A stretch of 44,472 nucleotides of DNA, from assembly GCA_937928795.1 (NCBI GenBank), contig CALFWB010000046.1:1-44472 (forward strand), written 5' to 3'. A model generated the notes under the pieces. The model was not told the origin of the DNA. It saw only the letters and a program-made list of their open reading frames with translations, and made no database searches. The stretch is from an uncultured Anaerolineales bacterium (GTDB lineage: Bacteria > Chloroflexota > Anaerolineae > Anaerolineales > UBA4823). The translations under genes and the position numbers were made by a program. Each line of letters opens with the position of its first letter. Positions within the stretch are counted from its first letter, which is position 1. This document shows positions 1 to 8,250 of this stretch, piece by piece.

Positions 1-94
1 TGGCAACTTGGGCTTGTTGTTCTTTGCACAGCGCGTTGAAAAGGCTGCTTTTCCCCACATTTGGCAAACCGATAATCCCAATACTCAGGCTCAT
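1..94 (-). CDS. ychF: Redox-regulated ATPase YchF, N-terminal fragment
   Basis: The reverse strand from 94 encodes a start beginning [20 protein letters not shown], cut by the window edge after about 31 residues. The P-loop GLPNVGKS close to the N-terminus, in that context, is typical of the YchF/OLA1 subfamily of Obg-like TRAFAC proteins, which prefer ATP over GTP and associate with ribosomes. The assignment depends on this G1 region only, because the G3, G4 and TGS regions lie outside the window. Another Obg-family P-loop protein cannot be fully excluded. Confidence 0.8.
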   Translation of the reverse strand, partial: MSLSIGIIGLPNVGKSSLFNALCKEQQAQVA

Positions 95-146
95 TGAGAA
101 GATTGTACATCAGAGTCGGGTAGAAGACAACCGCTTTTTATGCATC

Positions 147-211
147 GTGTGCACTCAAAAGTTGTTGGCAACATTGCTTTGTAGGACAACTCAATGAGTT
201 GTCCTACAAAA
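147..211 (+). mobile_element. MITE-like 78-bp element, copy 1 (right end degenerate)
   Basis: The left terminal repeat GTGTGCACTCAAAAGTTGT and the central 27-bp palindrome (181-207, GTAGGACAACTCA mirrored around one base) match copies 2 and 3 almost base for base. The right terminal repeat is not recognisable after about 211, so this copy is decayed or truncated. No target duplication is seen. Confidence 0.75.
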
Positions 212-230
212 CGTATAGACTTTGAAAAAC

Positions 231-266
231 CGATCCAGAAAACCGCCAAAGCGGTTTTCTGGATCG
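231..266. repeat. Perfect 16-bp hairpin
   Basis: CGATCCAGAAAACCGC at 231-246 is the exact reverse complement of 251-266, with a 4-nt CAAA loop. No T-run follows on either strand, so it does not look like a simple intrinsic terminator. It lies just beyond MITE copy 1 and may belong to another repeat family. Confidence 0.6.
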
Positions 267-498
267 ATGTCAATCGCCAGAAGTGTGACCTTACCATTCC
301 ATTGAGAAGCAACTTTTCTGCCTGCAAGTTGCTCCATAGGTTGAATAGCAGAACAAGTAGGGCGTATCGAAATCCATATCTCTGTTCATGATCCTTCTCC
401 TTGAAGGAAGCCGGTGCTTGCTACAGAGAATCAGCCGGGTAAAAATTGCTTTTCCCCAATCTTGCGCTTGAAGATATAATGGCTTGTTAGGAGGTCTT

Positions 499-1296
499 AT
501 GTCAAAAACGGTGCTTGTCCTTGTGCCTCATCCCGATGATGCCGAGTTCTTCGCCGGCGGTTTGCTTGCCAATCTGATCGATGGCGGCGCAAAGGTCTAT
601 ATCGCCATCGCCAGCGACGGACGCCGCGGTTCGTTTGAACACGACCCCGAGCGTTTGGCGCAGATCCGTCGCGAGGAGGCGATGCAGGCCGCCCAAACCC
701 TTGGCGCCGAGGCGCCGATTTTCCTCGGCTATCCCGATCTGGAAGTGGATACCTTGCCGCGCGGCGTATTGCGCGAACGCTTTATCCGCCTCATCCGTCA
801 ATATCAACCCGATATCGTGGTTGCCGAGGATGCCTTTGCTGCTTATGAAGTTCACCCCGATCATCGGGCCGTCGCCTGGGCAGCTTCGGACGCCCTTCAC
901 TTCGCCAACCTGCCGTTGATGCACCCTGAACACATCGCAGAGGGGCTTGCTCCCCATTTCGTGGTCGAAAAATACTTTTATGGGGAAAATTTACCCAACG
1001 TCAACAAGATTGTGGACATCAGCCAAGCGATGGAGCGGAAGATCGCTGCCATGGGGGAGCATCGCAGTCAGGTGAAATTTCTGGTGGAAGATGTCTTCCG
1101 CCAAGCCAAATTAGCCGGCTTGGACTTGCAGTCTCTGTTAGGAAATGCGCTCGATGATCCCCTGCAAGCCCTAGCGTGGGCGATGCGGGCGCAAGCAGCC
1201 GAAATTGGCCAGCGCATTGGCGTAGCTTACGCCGAAGCCTATCGCTATGTGCGCTTTCATCCCTTCGTTGAAAATCTCCTAGCCATGCAAGGATAA
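499..1296 (+). CDS. PIG-L/LmbE family N-acetylglucosaminyl deacetylase-like protein
   Basis: This 265-residue protein has the two zinc-site motifs of the PIG-L (LmbE) family. HPDD is at residues 11-14 after a short beta strand, and HPDHR is at 119-123. Family members are Zn-dependent deacetylases acting on N-acetylglucosaminyl groups (for example BshB, MshB) or on antibiotic precursors. The ATG at 499 follows AGGAGG at 489-494; an in-frame TTG at 484 lies upstream of that site and is rejected. The stop is 3 nt before the GH4 glycosidase start, so the pair is probably cotranscribed, which suggests processing of an amino-sugar glycoside. The exact substrate cannot be read from the sequence. Confidence 0.88.
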   Translation: MSKTVLVLVPHPDDAEFFAGGLLANLIDGGAKVYIAIASDGRRGSFEHDPERLAQIRREEAMQAAQTLGAEAPIFLGYPDLEVDTLPRGVLRERFIRLIRQYQPDIVVAEDAFAAYEVHPDHRAVAWAASDALHFANLPLMHPEHIAEGLAPHFVVEKYFYGENLPNVNKIVDISQAMERKIAAMGEHRSQVKFLVEDVFRQAKLAGLDLQSLLGNALDDPLQALAWAMRAQAAEIGQRIGVAYAEAYRYVRFHPFVENLLAMQG

Positions 1297-1299
1297 GCC

Positions 1300-2676
1300 A
1301 TGGGGATTAAAATCGCCATCCTCGGCGCAGCCGGGCTGCGCACGCCGCTGATCTTGCAAGCCATCCTGCTGCGCCAAGCGCGTTTGAATCTCCGTGAGCT
1401 TGCCTTAATGGATATTGACGGGCAACGTTTGGAGGTGATCGCCGCCCTTACTGCGCCGCTCGAAGCGGCCAATCCGCCGCGCTTTCACATCCAGCGCACA
1501 ACAGACGTAGAGGTTGCCCTGCAAGGCGCTGACTTCGTCATCACCACCTTCCGGGTGGGCGGCATGACAGCGCGGGCTATCGATGAGCGCGTGCCCCTCA
1601 ATTACGGCGTCTTAGGGCAAGAAACCACCGGACCGGGCGGATTTGCAATGGGTATGCGCACCATTCCGGTCTTGCTCGCTGTTGCGGAGAAGATGAAATC
1701 CCTTTGCCCACAAGCTTGGTTGATCAATTTTGCCAACCCAGCGGGGATGTTAGCCGAGGCGTTGGTGCGGGTGAGCGGATGGCAACGCAGCGTGGGCATC
1801 TGTGATGCGCCCCACACCCTGCGCCGAGCTTTGGCAGCCCTACTCAACGCCCCTGCCGAACAGGTCTTGCTCGATTACTTCGGACTGAACCATCTTGGCT
1901 GGATTCGCGCTGTGCGCTTTCAAGGCGCAGACCATTTACCGCGCTTTTTGGAATGGATCCGCCAACTGGATCAGGTGCCCGGTATGCCGATCAGTGCCAC
2001 TCTCATTGCCACCCTCGGCATGATCCCCAACGAATATCTGTATTATTATTATCACACTCATCAGGCGGTGGAGAACATCCTTCAAGCCGGGCTCAGCCGC
2101 GGCGAGCAATTAGCAGCTTGGAACGAGCGTTTGTTTGCCGAACTAGCCGATTTACGGGCCAAAGAAGATTATGAAGGGATGCAAAGCGCTTATCAAGCTT
2201 ACCTCAAGCAGCGTGGTCAGACGTATATGGTCAACGAAAGCGGTCAAGCGCACAACCTTGAACAGATCGATGCCGCACTTGCCGAGTCGCTTTCCTCCGA
2301 AGGATACGCTGGGGTAGCCCTCGACCTGATCGAGGGTTTAGGTGGCGATGGCCCACGCCAAATGATCCTGAACATCCCCAACCAAGGTGCCATCCAAGGG
2401 ATGGGGGCTGAGGATGTGGTCGAGATTGCGGCTTTTGTGAGCGGGGGTGCGATTCAACCCTTGAGCGTCGGCTCTATCCCACAGCACTGTTTGGGGTTGA
2501 TGCAACAGGTCAAAGCCTATGAACAGTTGACCATTGAAGCTGCGGTCGAGGGCTCTTACGCAAAAGCTTTAACCGCTCTGACGCTGCATCCCCTTGTGCC
2601 CGGCTTTGAGGTCGCTAAGCAGATTTTGGATGAGTACATCCAACGGCATGGCGATCTCTTTCCGCCTCTGCGCTGA
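1300..2676 (+). CDS. Glycoside hydrolase family 4 protein (6-phospho-beta-glucosidase/alpha-galacturonidase-like)
   Basis: The 458-residue protein opens with a dinucleotide-binding strand (IAILGAAGLRTP) and carries GH4 landmarks: INFANPAG around residue 146, a metal-ligand Cys at 168 in GICDAPHTL, and FGLNHLGW with His198. GH4 enzymes use NAD+ and Mn2+ and cleave glycosides by oxidation, elimination and reduction; length and motif order fit the family. It starts 3 nt after the deacetylase and probably depends on that message. GH4 specificities range from 6-phospho-glucosides and maltose-6-phosphate to galacturonides. No phosphotransferase sugar transporter is nearby, so a phosphorylated substrate is not assured. 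Confidence 0.88.
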   Translation: MGIKIAILGAAGLRTPLILQAILLRQARLNLRELALMDIDGQRLEVIAALTAPLEAANPPRFHIQRTTDVEVALQGADFVITTFRVGGMTARAIDERVPLNYGVLGQETTGPGGFAMGMRTIPVLLAVAEKMKSLCPQAWLINFANPAGMLAEALVRVSGWQRSVGICDAPHTLRRALAALLNAPAEQVLLDYFGLNHLGWIRAVRFQGADHLPRFLEWIRQLDQVPGMPISATLIATLGMIPNEYLYYYYHTHQAVENILQAGLSRGEQLAAWNERLFAELADLRAKEDYEGMQSAYQAYLKQRGQTYMVNESGQAHNLEQIDAALAESLSSEGYAGVALDLIEGLGGDGPRQMILNIPNQGAIQGMGAEDVVEIAAFVSGGAIQPLSVGSIPQHCLGLMQQVKAYEQLTIEAAVEGSYAKALTALTLHPLVPGFEVAKQILDEYIQRHGDLFPPLR

Positions 2677-2765
2677 GATACCAACGGACGAGCTAGATAG
2701 TGAAGCGCAGTTGACTAACAATCTTTAGAGCGTTATTTGAACCCCTTATTGGAGGTGTGAAGACT

Positions 2766-3239
2766 ATGCAAGTTGAAGTAAATTGGAAAGGACGGCTATC
2801 GTTCGATGGCAAAGCCGAAAGCGGCTTTACCCTGCCGCTGGGCACAGACCCGGTAGTGGGCGGAGATAACGACGGCTTCCGCCCAATGGAACTGATGGCG
2901 CTCAGCTTAGCCGGTTGTACCGCCATGGATGTGATTTCCATACTGACCAAAAAGCGCCAAGCAGTCAGTAATTTCCGCGTCAACGTCAAAACCGACCGCG
3001 CCAGCGAGCACCCCAAAGTGTTCACCCATGCCACCATTGAATATCACGTAAGCGGCAAAGGCGTTCAAGAAGAAGCGGTGGTGCGCGCTATTGAACTTTC
3101 GGCTACTCGTTACTGCCCTGCCCAAGCTATGCTCAAACAAGTTCTCCCGATTGACTTGCTGTATTTTATCTACGAAGAGGGAGAAGACGGAACCGCAAGG
3201 CTGACTGCCGAAGGTAAATACCAGCCGCCGCTTACTTGA
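2766..3239 (+). CDS. OsmC/Ohr family protein
   Basis: This 157-residue protein has the OsmC fold pattern with the two conserved cysteines, C51 in SLAGCTAMD and C117 in RYCPAQAML. OsmC/Ohr proteins use these for thiol-dependent peroxide reduction. The spacing and the [20 protein letters not shown] segment resemble the YhfA-like branch, whose substrate is poorly defined. I chose ATG 2766 over the in-frame GTG at 2757 because GGAGG (2751-2755) is 10 nt from the ATG and abuts the GTG. The 3' end overlaps the convergent methyltransferase gene by 8 nt. Confidence 0.88.
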   Translation: MQVEVNWKGRLSFDGKAESGFTLPLGTDPVVGGDNDGFRPMELMALSLAGCTAMDVISILTKKRQAVSNFRVNVKTDRASEHPKVFTHATIEYHVSGKGVQEEAVVRAIELSATRYCPAQAMLKQVLPIDLLYFIYEEGEDGTARLTAEGKYQPPLT

Positions 3240-4149
3240 GCGCCAACACGCCAAAAGCTTGCGGTTTGCGGATCACGCGCCCGAAGCCGGCTTCCAACAG
3301 GCGGCGAGTTACGCTGCGCAAGAGGCTCGCTCCCATCCTGCTCTGCAGGTCGCCGATATAGTGGAACATCCGCCCCCGCTGCCGCAACACCCGAAAGCAA
3401 TGGCGATAAAATGCGCTTGAATAGAGTTCCCCGGCTAGGCTAAAGGTCGGCGGGTCATGCAGGATCAGGCTAAAGTGGCTGTCGGGTAGCTCTTGAATGA
3501 CTTCAAAGGCATCGCCAATGACCAAGCGGATGTTGGGGTTTTCAAACATAGCCCTTGACCACGGGTTTTGACGGGCAATTTCGATCACAGCCGCTTCGAT
3601 CTCAATCGTCAGCACCTCTTGAGCAGTTTTTGCCGCCTGGATAGCCGTATAGCCCAAACCGGTAGCGGTATCGAGGACGGCTCCATAAGCGCCGCCGGCC
3701 GCCTTGAGTTTACGGCGCGTATCTTCCCAAGGATCAATTTCCTTAATTCGGTGCATCGGAAAACCACCGATTAGGAGGGTTGGCGCGCCGCTGGTGGGCA
3801 TCAGGCTCAGGGTGAGGTTTGATCTTTGCCCGATCGTCCGAATCGGCTGAGGAGTATTCCTTTCAATGCGGTAGCAGACCGTTTCTGCTGCGCTAATTTG
3901 CCGAATCGCTTCCCAATCCAATTGTTGTCCATCGGGCAGAACAATCCCCTGCGGTAAGAGGAGGATTTGGGATAGGCTAATGCCCAAATCGAGCGAGACT
4001 TCCACTCGCTCTTTGCCCTGTTTAAGGGCATCCAACAGCGTGCGGCTTTGCGCCGCAGAAAGGATGGGAAGAGAAGGAGCTTGCGGCAATTGAGTTTTTG
4101 TGTCAGAACGCTTGGGCAAGTCGTCCCAAACCAGATCCAAAGAGAGCAT
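3232..4149 (-). CDS. COG2521-type SAM-dependent methyltransferase
   Basis: The 305-residue protein has a glycine-rich SAM motif, [11 protein letters not shown], at 160-170, an acidic end of strand 2 (EIE, about 183), and [14 protein letters not shown] from 231 in the position of a catalytic DPP motif. The order [15 protein letters not shown], HDPPxFS and a C-terminal FHYxGD segment matches what I recall of COG2521, a family best known from archaea and of unknown substrate. AAGGAAG precedes the ATG. The N-terminal 130 residues look like a separate strand-rich domain. It is convergent with OsmC and overlaps its stop by 8 nt. Confidence 0.75.
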   Translation of the reverse strand: MLSLDLVWDDLPKRSDTKTQLPQAPSLPILSAAQSRTLLDALKQGKERVEVSLDLGISLSQILLLPQGIVLPDGQQLDWEAIRQISAAETVCYRIERNTPQPIRTIGQRSNLTLSLMPTSGAPTLLIGGFPMHRIKEIDPWEDTRRKLKAAGGAYGAVLDTATGLGYTAIQAAKTAQEVLTIEIEAAVIEIARQNPWSRAMFENPNIRLVIGDAFEVIQELPDSHFSLILHDPPTFSLAGELYSSAFYRHCFRVLRQRGRMFHYIGDLQSRMGASLLRSVTRRLLEAGFGRVIRKPQAFGVLALK

Positions 4150-4229
4150 ATCCGCTTCCTTTCATTTGACAAGGAGGTGTATGATTGGTGCAAATTTGGA
4201 ATAAGGACACCCATTTGCCATGCCACTTC

Positions 4230-4400
4230 GAGCAGAACATCCCAATTTGCCGTGTCACTTCGAGCGAAGGGAGAAGTCTTTACAAGATTTCTCCTCGCTG
4301 CGCTCGTCGAAATGACAAATCCACATTCCTCGCTACGCTCGTCGAAATGACGGGTACGAATTCCTCGCTGCGCTCGTCGAAATGGCAAATGCGAATTTCT
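4230..4400. repeat. Cluster of CGAAATGAC-type dispersed repeats
   Basis: This gene-free stretch contains three near-tandem copies of a unit containing CTCGCTGCGCTCGTCGAAAT (about 4291, 4329 and 4363). An inverted partial copy lies around 4238-4275 (CACTTCGAGCGAAGG). The inverted arrangement can form long hairpins. A second cluster of the same family lies at 16388-16530. Confidence 0.75.
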
Positions 4401-4417
4401 AAACCGAACTCACGATC

Positions 4418-4795
4418 TTACTCGATGAATATTTCAACATGCTCCCCATCTTCCTCGTCATAAACATCGATCAACTTTCCCTGAGCGCCTTCTTGGATGG
4501 CGGCAATCAATTCGTCAAAAGCGACATCGGGAGCATATTTGGCGGCGATGTTCAGGCCAACATCGACCAGACCGATCGGCAGGTTAACCGAGGCCTTGGG
4601 TCGGCCGCTTGCCATATCCGTCACCCGCACGCGCAGCCAGCGGGCTTTATCGCCCGCCGGGCGGGTGAAATTGCGGGCGCGAGCCGACTTCTCCCCGGCG
4701 CTCAGAGCAGCCAGCAGTTTTGCCCCTTCTTCGGCGGTGATCTTTCCTTCATCGATCATCTTGAGAATGCGCATTCGTTCCTCGCTGGATGCCAT
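4418..4795 (-). CDS. SHOCT-like domain protein (YvlB/LiaX N-terminal type)
   Basis: Residues 5-31 (ERMRILKMIDEGKITAEEGAKL and onward) form the short helical SHOCT-like module seen at the start of YvlB/LiaX-type proteins. The same module occurs at the C-terminus of the upstream neighbour and in part of the DUF2089 protein. The remaining 95 residues are an uncharacterised alpha/beta segment ending in a very acidic tail (DEEDGEHVEIFIE). AAGGAGG precedes the ATG. It is the last gene of a three-gene reverse operon. Such modules are associated with membrane-stress regulators in Firmicutes; the role here is inferred from context. Confidence 0.7.
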   Translation of the reverse strand: MASSEERMRILKMIDEGKITAEEGAKLLAALSAGEKSARARNFTRPAGDKARWLRVRVTDMASGRPKASVNLPIGLVDVGLNIAAKYAPDVAFDELIAAIQEGAQGKLIDVYDEEDGEHVEIFIE

Positions 4796-4812
4796 TCGTG
4801 CCCTCCTTCTAA

Positions 4813-6036
4813 CTAAGCGTTTCCTTCGAGAGCGGCCAGTAATTTTTCCGCCTCTGCAACCGTGATTTTCTTCTGTTCCAGCATCTTTAGGATAAACAAA
4901 CGTTCCTCGTCTAACGCATCGGCAGAAACTTTTTCGGCCATCGATTCTCTCCTACGACCAAAGCCGATCCTTTCAATGAAACTGCCCTTAGCTTTCTGCG
5001 CAGAGCGGCGCTGCGCTTCGGCAAGCTTTTGTTCCATCTTTTCTTGAGCCCGGCGCATTTTCTCTTGCAGGCGGTCACTAAGGTCTGGGCTAGCGGAATG
5101 GAAGGGCAACGGGTTCTCTTCTCCTCGAACCGCAGCAGCGCCCACTTCGCCCATCTGCTCCGCAAAACGATCCATTTGCTGTTGAAAAGCTTCCATTTGG
5201 GTTTGAACTTGACGGCCAACCCTTTCGGCGATCTGATTCACCTCTTCGTTGAAGATTTCCTCAAAGTCTTCCTCATCTTCAAGGATTGCCTGGCGCACAA
5301 TGAAGAGGATTTTCCCGCCTGCTTGGAGGTCGAAGGCGATCAACCCTTCCCCAATCGTTGTTTGGTAAGACCCCTCTGCAATGAGCTTCTTTTCGCCCAA
5401 ATGGACAAGTTGAATTTGGCCTGCTCCGCTGCGCAAGTTGAGTTGCGGTTGGACGGCGTCTGAAATTTCGCAGTGGAGTGAGCCACCCACTCTTAAGGTT
5501 ACCCCGCTGCCGTTAAAGACATTCCATTCAACGCGGCTGAAACCACCCACATCTGCCTTAAGAGAGGCACTCAGATTGCGTCCGTCGAGGTTGCCACCCA
5601 CTTGACCCAGATCAATATTGCCTTGAACATGACGGGCGATCACGCTGCCCCCAACCCGCTGGCACGTGATTGAACCCAACACGTCTTTGACCATCAAGCT
5701 GCCGTTCACCGCTCCGATGGAGAGAGTAGCTAGGCTGCGACAGACCAGAGATCCGCCGACCTGTTCGATCTTGAGATCGGCATCCAGATACTTGAGGCGC
5801 AGGTTGCCGGCAACCTGTCCGATCTCAAGGCGAGCGGCGCGCGGGACGCGTAAGACGCAGTCGGCAGCCGTGCGCAGGAGGATGCCATCATCTTGTTCGA
5901 CCAGTTCCACCTGCTCGTCATCACTGCTGACGAAAATTTCGCTTCTCATCCAGCCTTTGATTTGTAAACCGCCCCCAACCGTTTCAATTCGGATTGCTGG
6001 GGTCAACCCCAGCGATTTTTCATAGATGGTTTTCAT
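4813..6036 (-). CDS. DUF4097-like beta-helical protein with C-terminal SHOCT-like module
   Basis: The first 230 of 407 residues are repeated strands of about 15-20 residues with recurring VGGS/VGGN turns, typical of DUF4097 adhesin-like repeats. A charged, probably coiled-coil stretch follows (about 255-360). The last 35 residues are a SHOCT-like helix pair (DEERLFILKMLEQKKITVAE). No signal peptide or membrane segment is seen, so it is likely cytoplasmic. The start overlaps the DUF2089 stop by 4 nt (ATGA) and has its own GGAGGT. YvlB/LiaX-type proteins combine these domains in the opposite order, which makes this arrangement notable. Confidence 0.7.
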   Translation of the reverse strand: MKTIYEKSLGLTPAIRIETVGGGLQIKGWMRSEIFVSSDDEQVELVEQDDGILLRTAADCVLRVPRAARLEIGQVAGNLRLKYLDADLKIEQVGGSLVCRSLATLSIGAVNGSLMVKDVLGSITCQRVGGSVIARHVQGNIDLGQVGGNLDGRNLSASLKADVGGFSRVEWNVFNGSGVTLRVGGSLHCEISDAVQPQLNLRSGAGQIQLVHLGEKKLIAEGSYQTTIGEGLIAFDLQAGGKILFIVRQAILEDEEDFEEIFNEEVNQIAERVGRQVQTQMEAFQQQMDRFAEQMGEVGAAAVRGEENPLPFHSASPDLSDRLQEKMRRAQEKMEQKLAEAQRRSAQKAKGSFIERIGFGRRRESMAEKVSADALDEERLFILKMLEQKKITVAEAEKLLAALEGNA

Positions 6037-6425
6037 TCATTACCTCCTTCCTCTAAAAGACGCAAGGCTTCTTGAACGGAAATCTCCCCTTTTTCAAGGG
6101 CTTGCAGGACGCGTTGGCGGGCTTCGGGGCTTGGAGCAAGCTGAAGTTCCTCCGCTCCAGAAGGTTCATAACCTAAGGCACGGATAACCTCATGCAGGCG
6201 GTTGCGGATGGTGGGGTAGGATAAGCCAATCTCCGCTTCCATAGCCTTGATTTTGCCCTCGCAGCGAATAAACGTTTTGACAAACTGCCATTGCTCGGGG
6301 CTAAGGTTGGCAAATGGCGCTTGGCGGAAACGTCCCTCAAAGGTCGTCTCACAGGTTTGACATTCGAAACGGGTGATGACGATTTCACCTTGACAGATCG
6401 GACAAACTATTGGGATTTCGGGCAT
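6033..6425 (-). CDS. DUF2089 family protein, probable Zn-ribbon/HTH regulator
   Basis: The 130-residue protein begins with a four-cysteine zinc ribbon (C8, C11, C22, C25), followed by a region in which LSYPTIRNRLHEVIRALG reads as a helix-turn-helix recognition segment. A SHOCT-like helical hairpin closes the protein (RVLQALEKGEISVQEALRLL). This matches DUF2089. I chose ATG 6425 because AAGGAGC lies 8-10 nt upstream; the longer reading frame runs back through the promoter. It is the first gene of the operon and sits just below palindromic sites, so autoregulation is likely but inferred. Confidence 0.78.
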   Translation of the reverse strand: MPEIPIVCPICQGEIVITRFECQTCETTFEGRFRQAPFANLSPEQWQFVKTFIRCEGKIKAMEAEIGLSYPTIRNRLHEVIRALGYEPSGAEELQLAPSPEARQRVLQALEKGEISVQEALRLLEEGGNE

Positions 6426-6460
6426 AAGATTTTGCTCCTTTTGAGAATTGTAGTTCTCTC

Positions 6461-6522
6461 TTGATAATATTATATCAAAATAATCAAAAATTTTCAATAT
6501 AATATTTCAATATAATTGAAAT
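6461..6522 (-). promoter_or_regulatory. Strong sigma-70-like promoter with two palindromes for the DUF2089 operon
   Basis: On the reverse strand there is TTGAAA (6492-6497), a 17-bp spacer and TATAAT (6469-6474), so both boxes are near consensus. TTGATA-6-TATCAA (6461-6478) overlaps the -10 box. ATTTCAAT-ATA-ATTGAAAT (6504-6522) lies just upstream of the -35 box. The block is much more AT-rich than its surroundings. Palindromes covering both promoter edges suggest an operator, possibly for the DUF2089 protein itself. Confidence 0.75.
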
Positions 6523-6838
6523 AGAATTAATAATATTAATGGTGGGCATTGCGACCGATTTGAAGTCGCCTAGAGGAGAAAGTGCGCCCGCAGAAGCCAT
6601 AAGGGCTGCCCCAAAAAATTTAGCAAGCATCCGTTGCGGGTCGAGTAGGGCGAGAGCCCGTATCGAGACCAGCAACGCATTTGCGCCTCCCCTCGCCCTT
6701 TGGAAGAGGGGCCAGGGGTGAGGGAAAAATCACATTATAGGCATCAAGCCAGGTTTGCCTCCCGCAAAGCACCCAACACTGCTCTCGTGAAAAGCCCTAC
6801 CACGCATCCTAAGGCGACATGGCTGCAGATCAATCCTC
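6523..6838. other. Intergenic stretch with dispersed-repeat fragments
   Basis: No gene is supported here. About 6636-6673 contains the fragment GGGTCGAGTAGGGCGAGAGC and CCGTATCGAGACC, related to a sequence at 26996-27031. About 6686-6806 is one member of a composite repeat: CTCCCCTCGCCC at one end and TGAAAAGCCCTACCAC at the other, as also seen at 7995-8149 and 26772-26920. Confidence 0.6.
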
Positions 6839-6847
6839 TGCTATAAT
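6839..6847 (+). promoter_or_regulatory. Extended -10 promoter for adenosine deaminase
   Basis: TGCTATAAT fits an extended -10 element (TGnTATAAT) and would give a leader of about 80 nt before the adenosine deaminase ATG. No good -35 box is seen, which is acceptable for an extended -10 promoter. Confidence 0.5.
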
Positions 6848-6933
6848 TGAGTTGATCTTGTCGTTCGTCAACTTAATGCCACCAAGAGACCGCTTGCGAA
6901 GCAGCAAAACAAAACCTAAACCAGAGGACATCC

Positions 6934-7941
6934 ATGATCGATCCCGCCTTACCCTTTATTGACCTACACCGCCACCTTGATGGAAACGTTCGCTTGAGCA
7001 CGATCCTCGATTTAGCCGAACAGCACGGCATCCCACTGCCGGCTTCAGACGAGGAGGGGCTACGCCCGTATGTCCAAGTCACCGAGCCACAACCGGGCGT
7101 GATGGCGTTTTTAGAAAAATTCCGCTATATGGTCGGGGTTCTGGCAGATACAGACGCCTGTCGGCGCATCGCCTATGAGAACGTTTTAGATGCGCATCAA
7201 GAAGGCTTAGACTACGTCGAGTTACGCTTTAGCCCGCTTTTCATGGCCCAACCGCATCGCCTCGATCCGCGAGAGGTTGTCGAAGCGGTGATCGATGGCG
7301 TTGAGGCCGGACGACGCGAGAGCGGACTGACCGTCAATCTGATCGGCATCCTCAGCCGCACGTATGGGCAGGAGCTTGCATGGCAAGAACTGAAAGCCTT
7401 GCTGACTTTTGCCGACAAGCTGGTTGCCATTGACCTTGCCGGGGACGAGGCGAACTATCCCGGCGAGTGGTTCACCGAGCACCTCGAACGCGCCCGTCAG
7501 CGCGGTTTGCACCTGACCGTTCACGCCGGCGAGTCGGCCGGTGCGCAGTCGGTTTGGCAAGCCGTACAAGAATTGCGCGCCGAACGCCTTGGACACGCCG
7601 TCCACGCCATCGAAGACCCGCGCCTGATGGCTTACCTTGCCGAAAAAGGGATTGGCATCGAAGCCAACCTGACCAGCAACGTACAAACCAGCACAGTGAG
7701 CAGTTACGCTACCCATCCCCTGCGCCATTTCCTCGAACAGGGCTTACTGGCAACCATCAACACCGACGATCCAGGCATCAGCGGCATTGATCTGCGCTAT
7801 GAATACGAAGTAGCCGCCCCAGCGGCAGGCTTATCGCCCGAACAGATAATCCAAGCCCAGCGCAACGCTCTGACGGTTGCCTTTTTAAGCCAAGCCGAAA
7901 AGGAGAACCTCATCGCCCAAAAGCAAACAAAGATGCCCTAG
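6934..7941 (+). CDS. add: Adenosine deaminase
   Basis: The 335-residue TIM-barrel amidohydrolase has the adenosine/AMP deaminase motifs in order: DLHRHLDG (metal ligands H12 and H14), TVHAGE, LGHAVHA, a SNVQT segment and NTDDPG near the C-terminus. It should deaminate adenosine (or deoxyadenosine) to inosine with one bound Zn2+. AGAGGA lies a little upstream of the ATG. The length fits bacterial enzymes. It stands alone, but lies upstream of an ECF transporter/hydantoinase operon in the same direction, and an SsnA-like amidohydrolase lies 31 kb away, consistent with purine salvage or breakdown. Some homologues act on modified adenines; HAGE and NTDDP favour the classical reaction. Confidence 0.9.
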   Translation: MIDPALPFIDLHRHLDGNVRLSTILDLAEQHGIPLPASDEEGLRPYVQVTEPQPGVMAFLEKFRYMVGVLADTDACRRIAYENVLDAHQEGLDYVELRFSPLFMAQPHRLDPREVVEAVIDGVEAGRRESGLTVNLIGILSRTYGQELAWQELKALLTFADKLVAIDLAGDEANYPGEWFTEHLERARQRGLHLTVHAGESAGAQSVWQAVQELRAERLGHAVHAIEDPRLMAYLAEKGIGIEANLTSNVQTSTVSSYATHPLRHFLEQGLLATINTDDPGISGIDLRYEYEVAAPAAGLSPEQIIQAQRNALTVAFLSQAEKENLIAQKQTKMP

Positions 7942-8160
7942 CCTGTCCGCTGTAAAACAGACCTTAGGTAGATTGGCAAGGGCAAACCGTCTTGCTCTTC
8001 CTTCATCCCCAACCCTTCGCCCATTGGGCGAAGGGAAGAACTCCCCCTCCCAGAGGGAGAGGGGCCGGGGGTGAGGGAATCTCTCAAGCACACCAAATCC
8101 ACAAGAAAGGGACAAAGCGATTAGATGATTGAAAAGCCCTACCACATATTCAGTTATCTA
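7942..8160. repeat. Composite dispersed repeat (TAGGGCTTTTCA family), reverse copy
   Basis: About 7995-8149 read on the reverse strand begins GTGGTAGGGCTTTTCAATCA, continues for about 75 nt that closely resemble 26772-26846, and then carries inverted C-rich/G-rich units such as CCCTCTCCCTCTGGGAGGG. It has no coding potential I trust. The ECF operon promoter begins directly after it. Confidence 0.65.
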
Positions 8161-8189
8161 TTGACAGAACGTCTTTTTTTCGCTATGAT
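8161..8189 (+). promoter_or_regulatory. Sigma-70 promoter of the ECF-hydantoinase operon
   Basis: A perfect TTGACA (8161-8166), a 17-bp spacer and TATGAT (8184-8189) form the best forward promoter in this region. Transcription would begin near 8196, leaving about 337 nt of untranslated leader before the ECF S-component ATG at 8533. Confidence 0.75.
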
Positions 8190-8250
8190 TAGGTTCAAAT
8201 AACTTTGTAATTATTCGCCTATTTATAAATAATAATTGTTCAGACAAATC

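Larger units (their letters stand above)
95..498. other. 404-bp intergenic region with a MITE copy and a long hairpin
   Basis: Between the divergent ychF and PIG-L genes there is no convincing coding sequence. The stretch holds a degenerate copy of the 78-bp dispersed element (147-211) and a perfect 16-bp hairpin (231-266). A TATAAT-like -10 box lies at 475-480, a short way upstream of the PIG-L start, but no good -35 partner is visible. Confidence 0.6.

Noticed and set aside
231-266. Perfect hairpin as terminator for ychF or its neighbour
   Set aside because: No T-run on either strand, and ychF transcription runs away from it.
4290-4385. Three near-tandem similar units, possible CRISPR array
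   Set aside because: Spacing is too short and uneven for spacers, units are not identical, inverted copies are present, and there are no cas genes.
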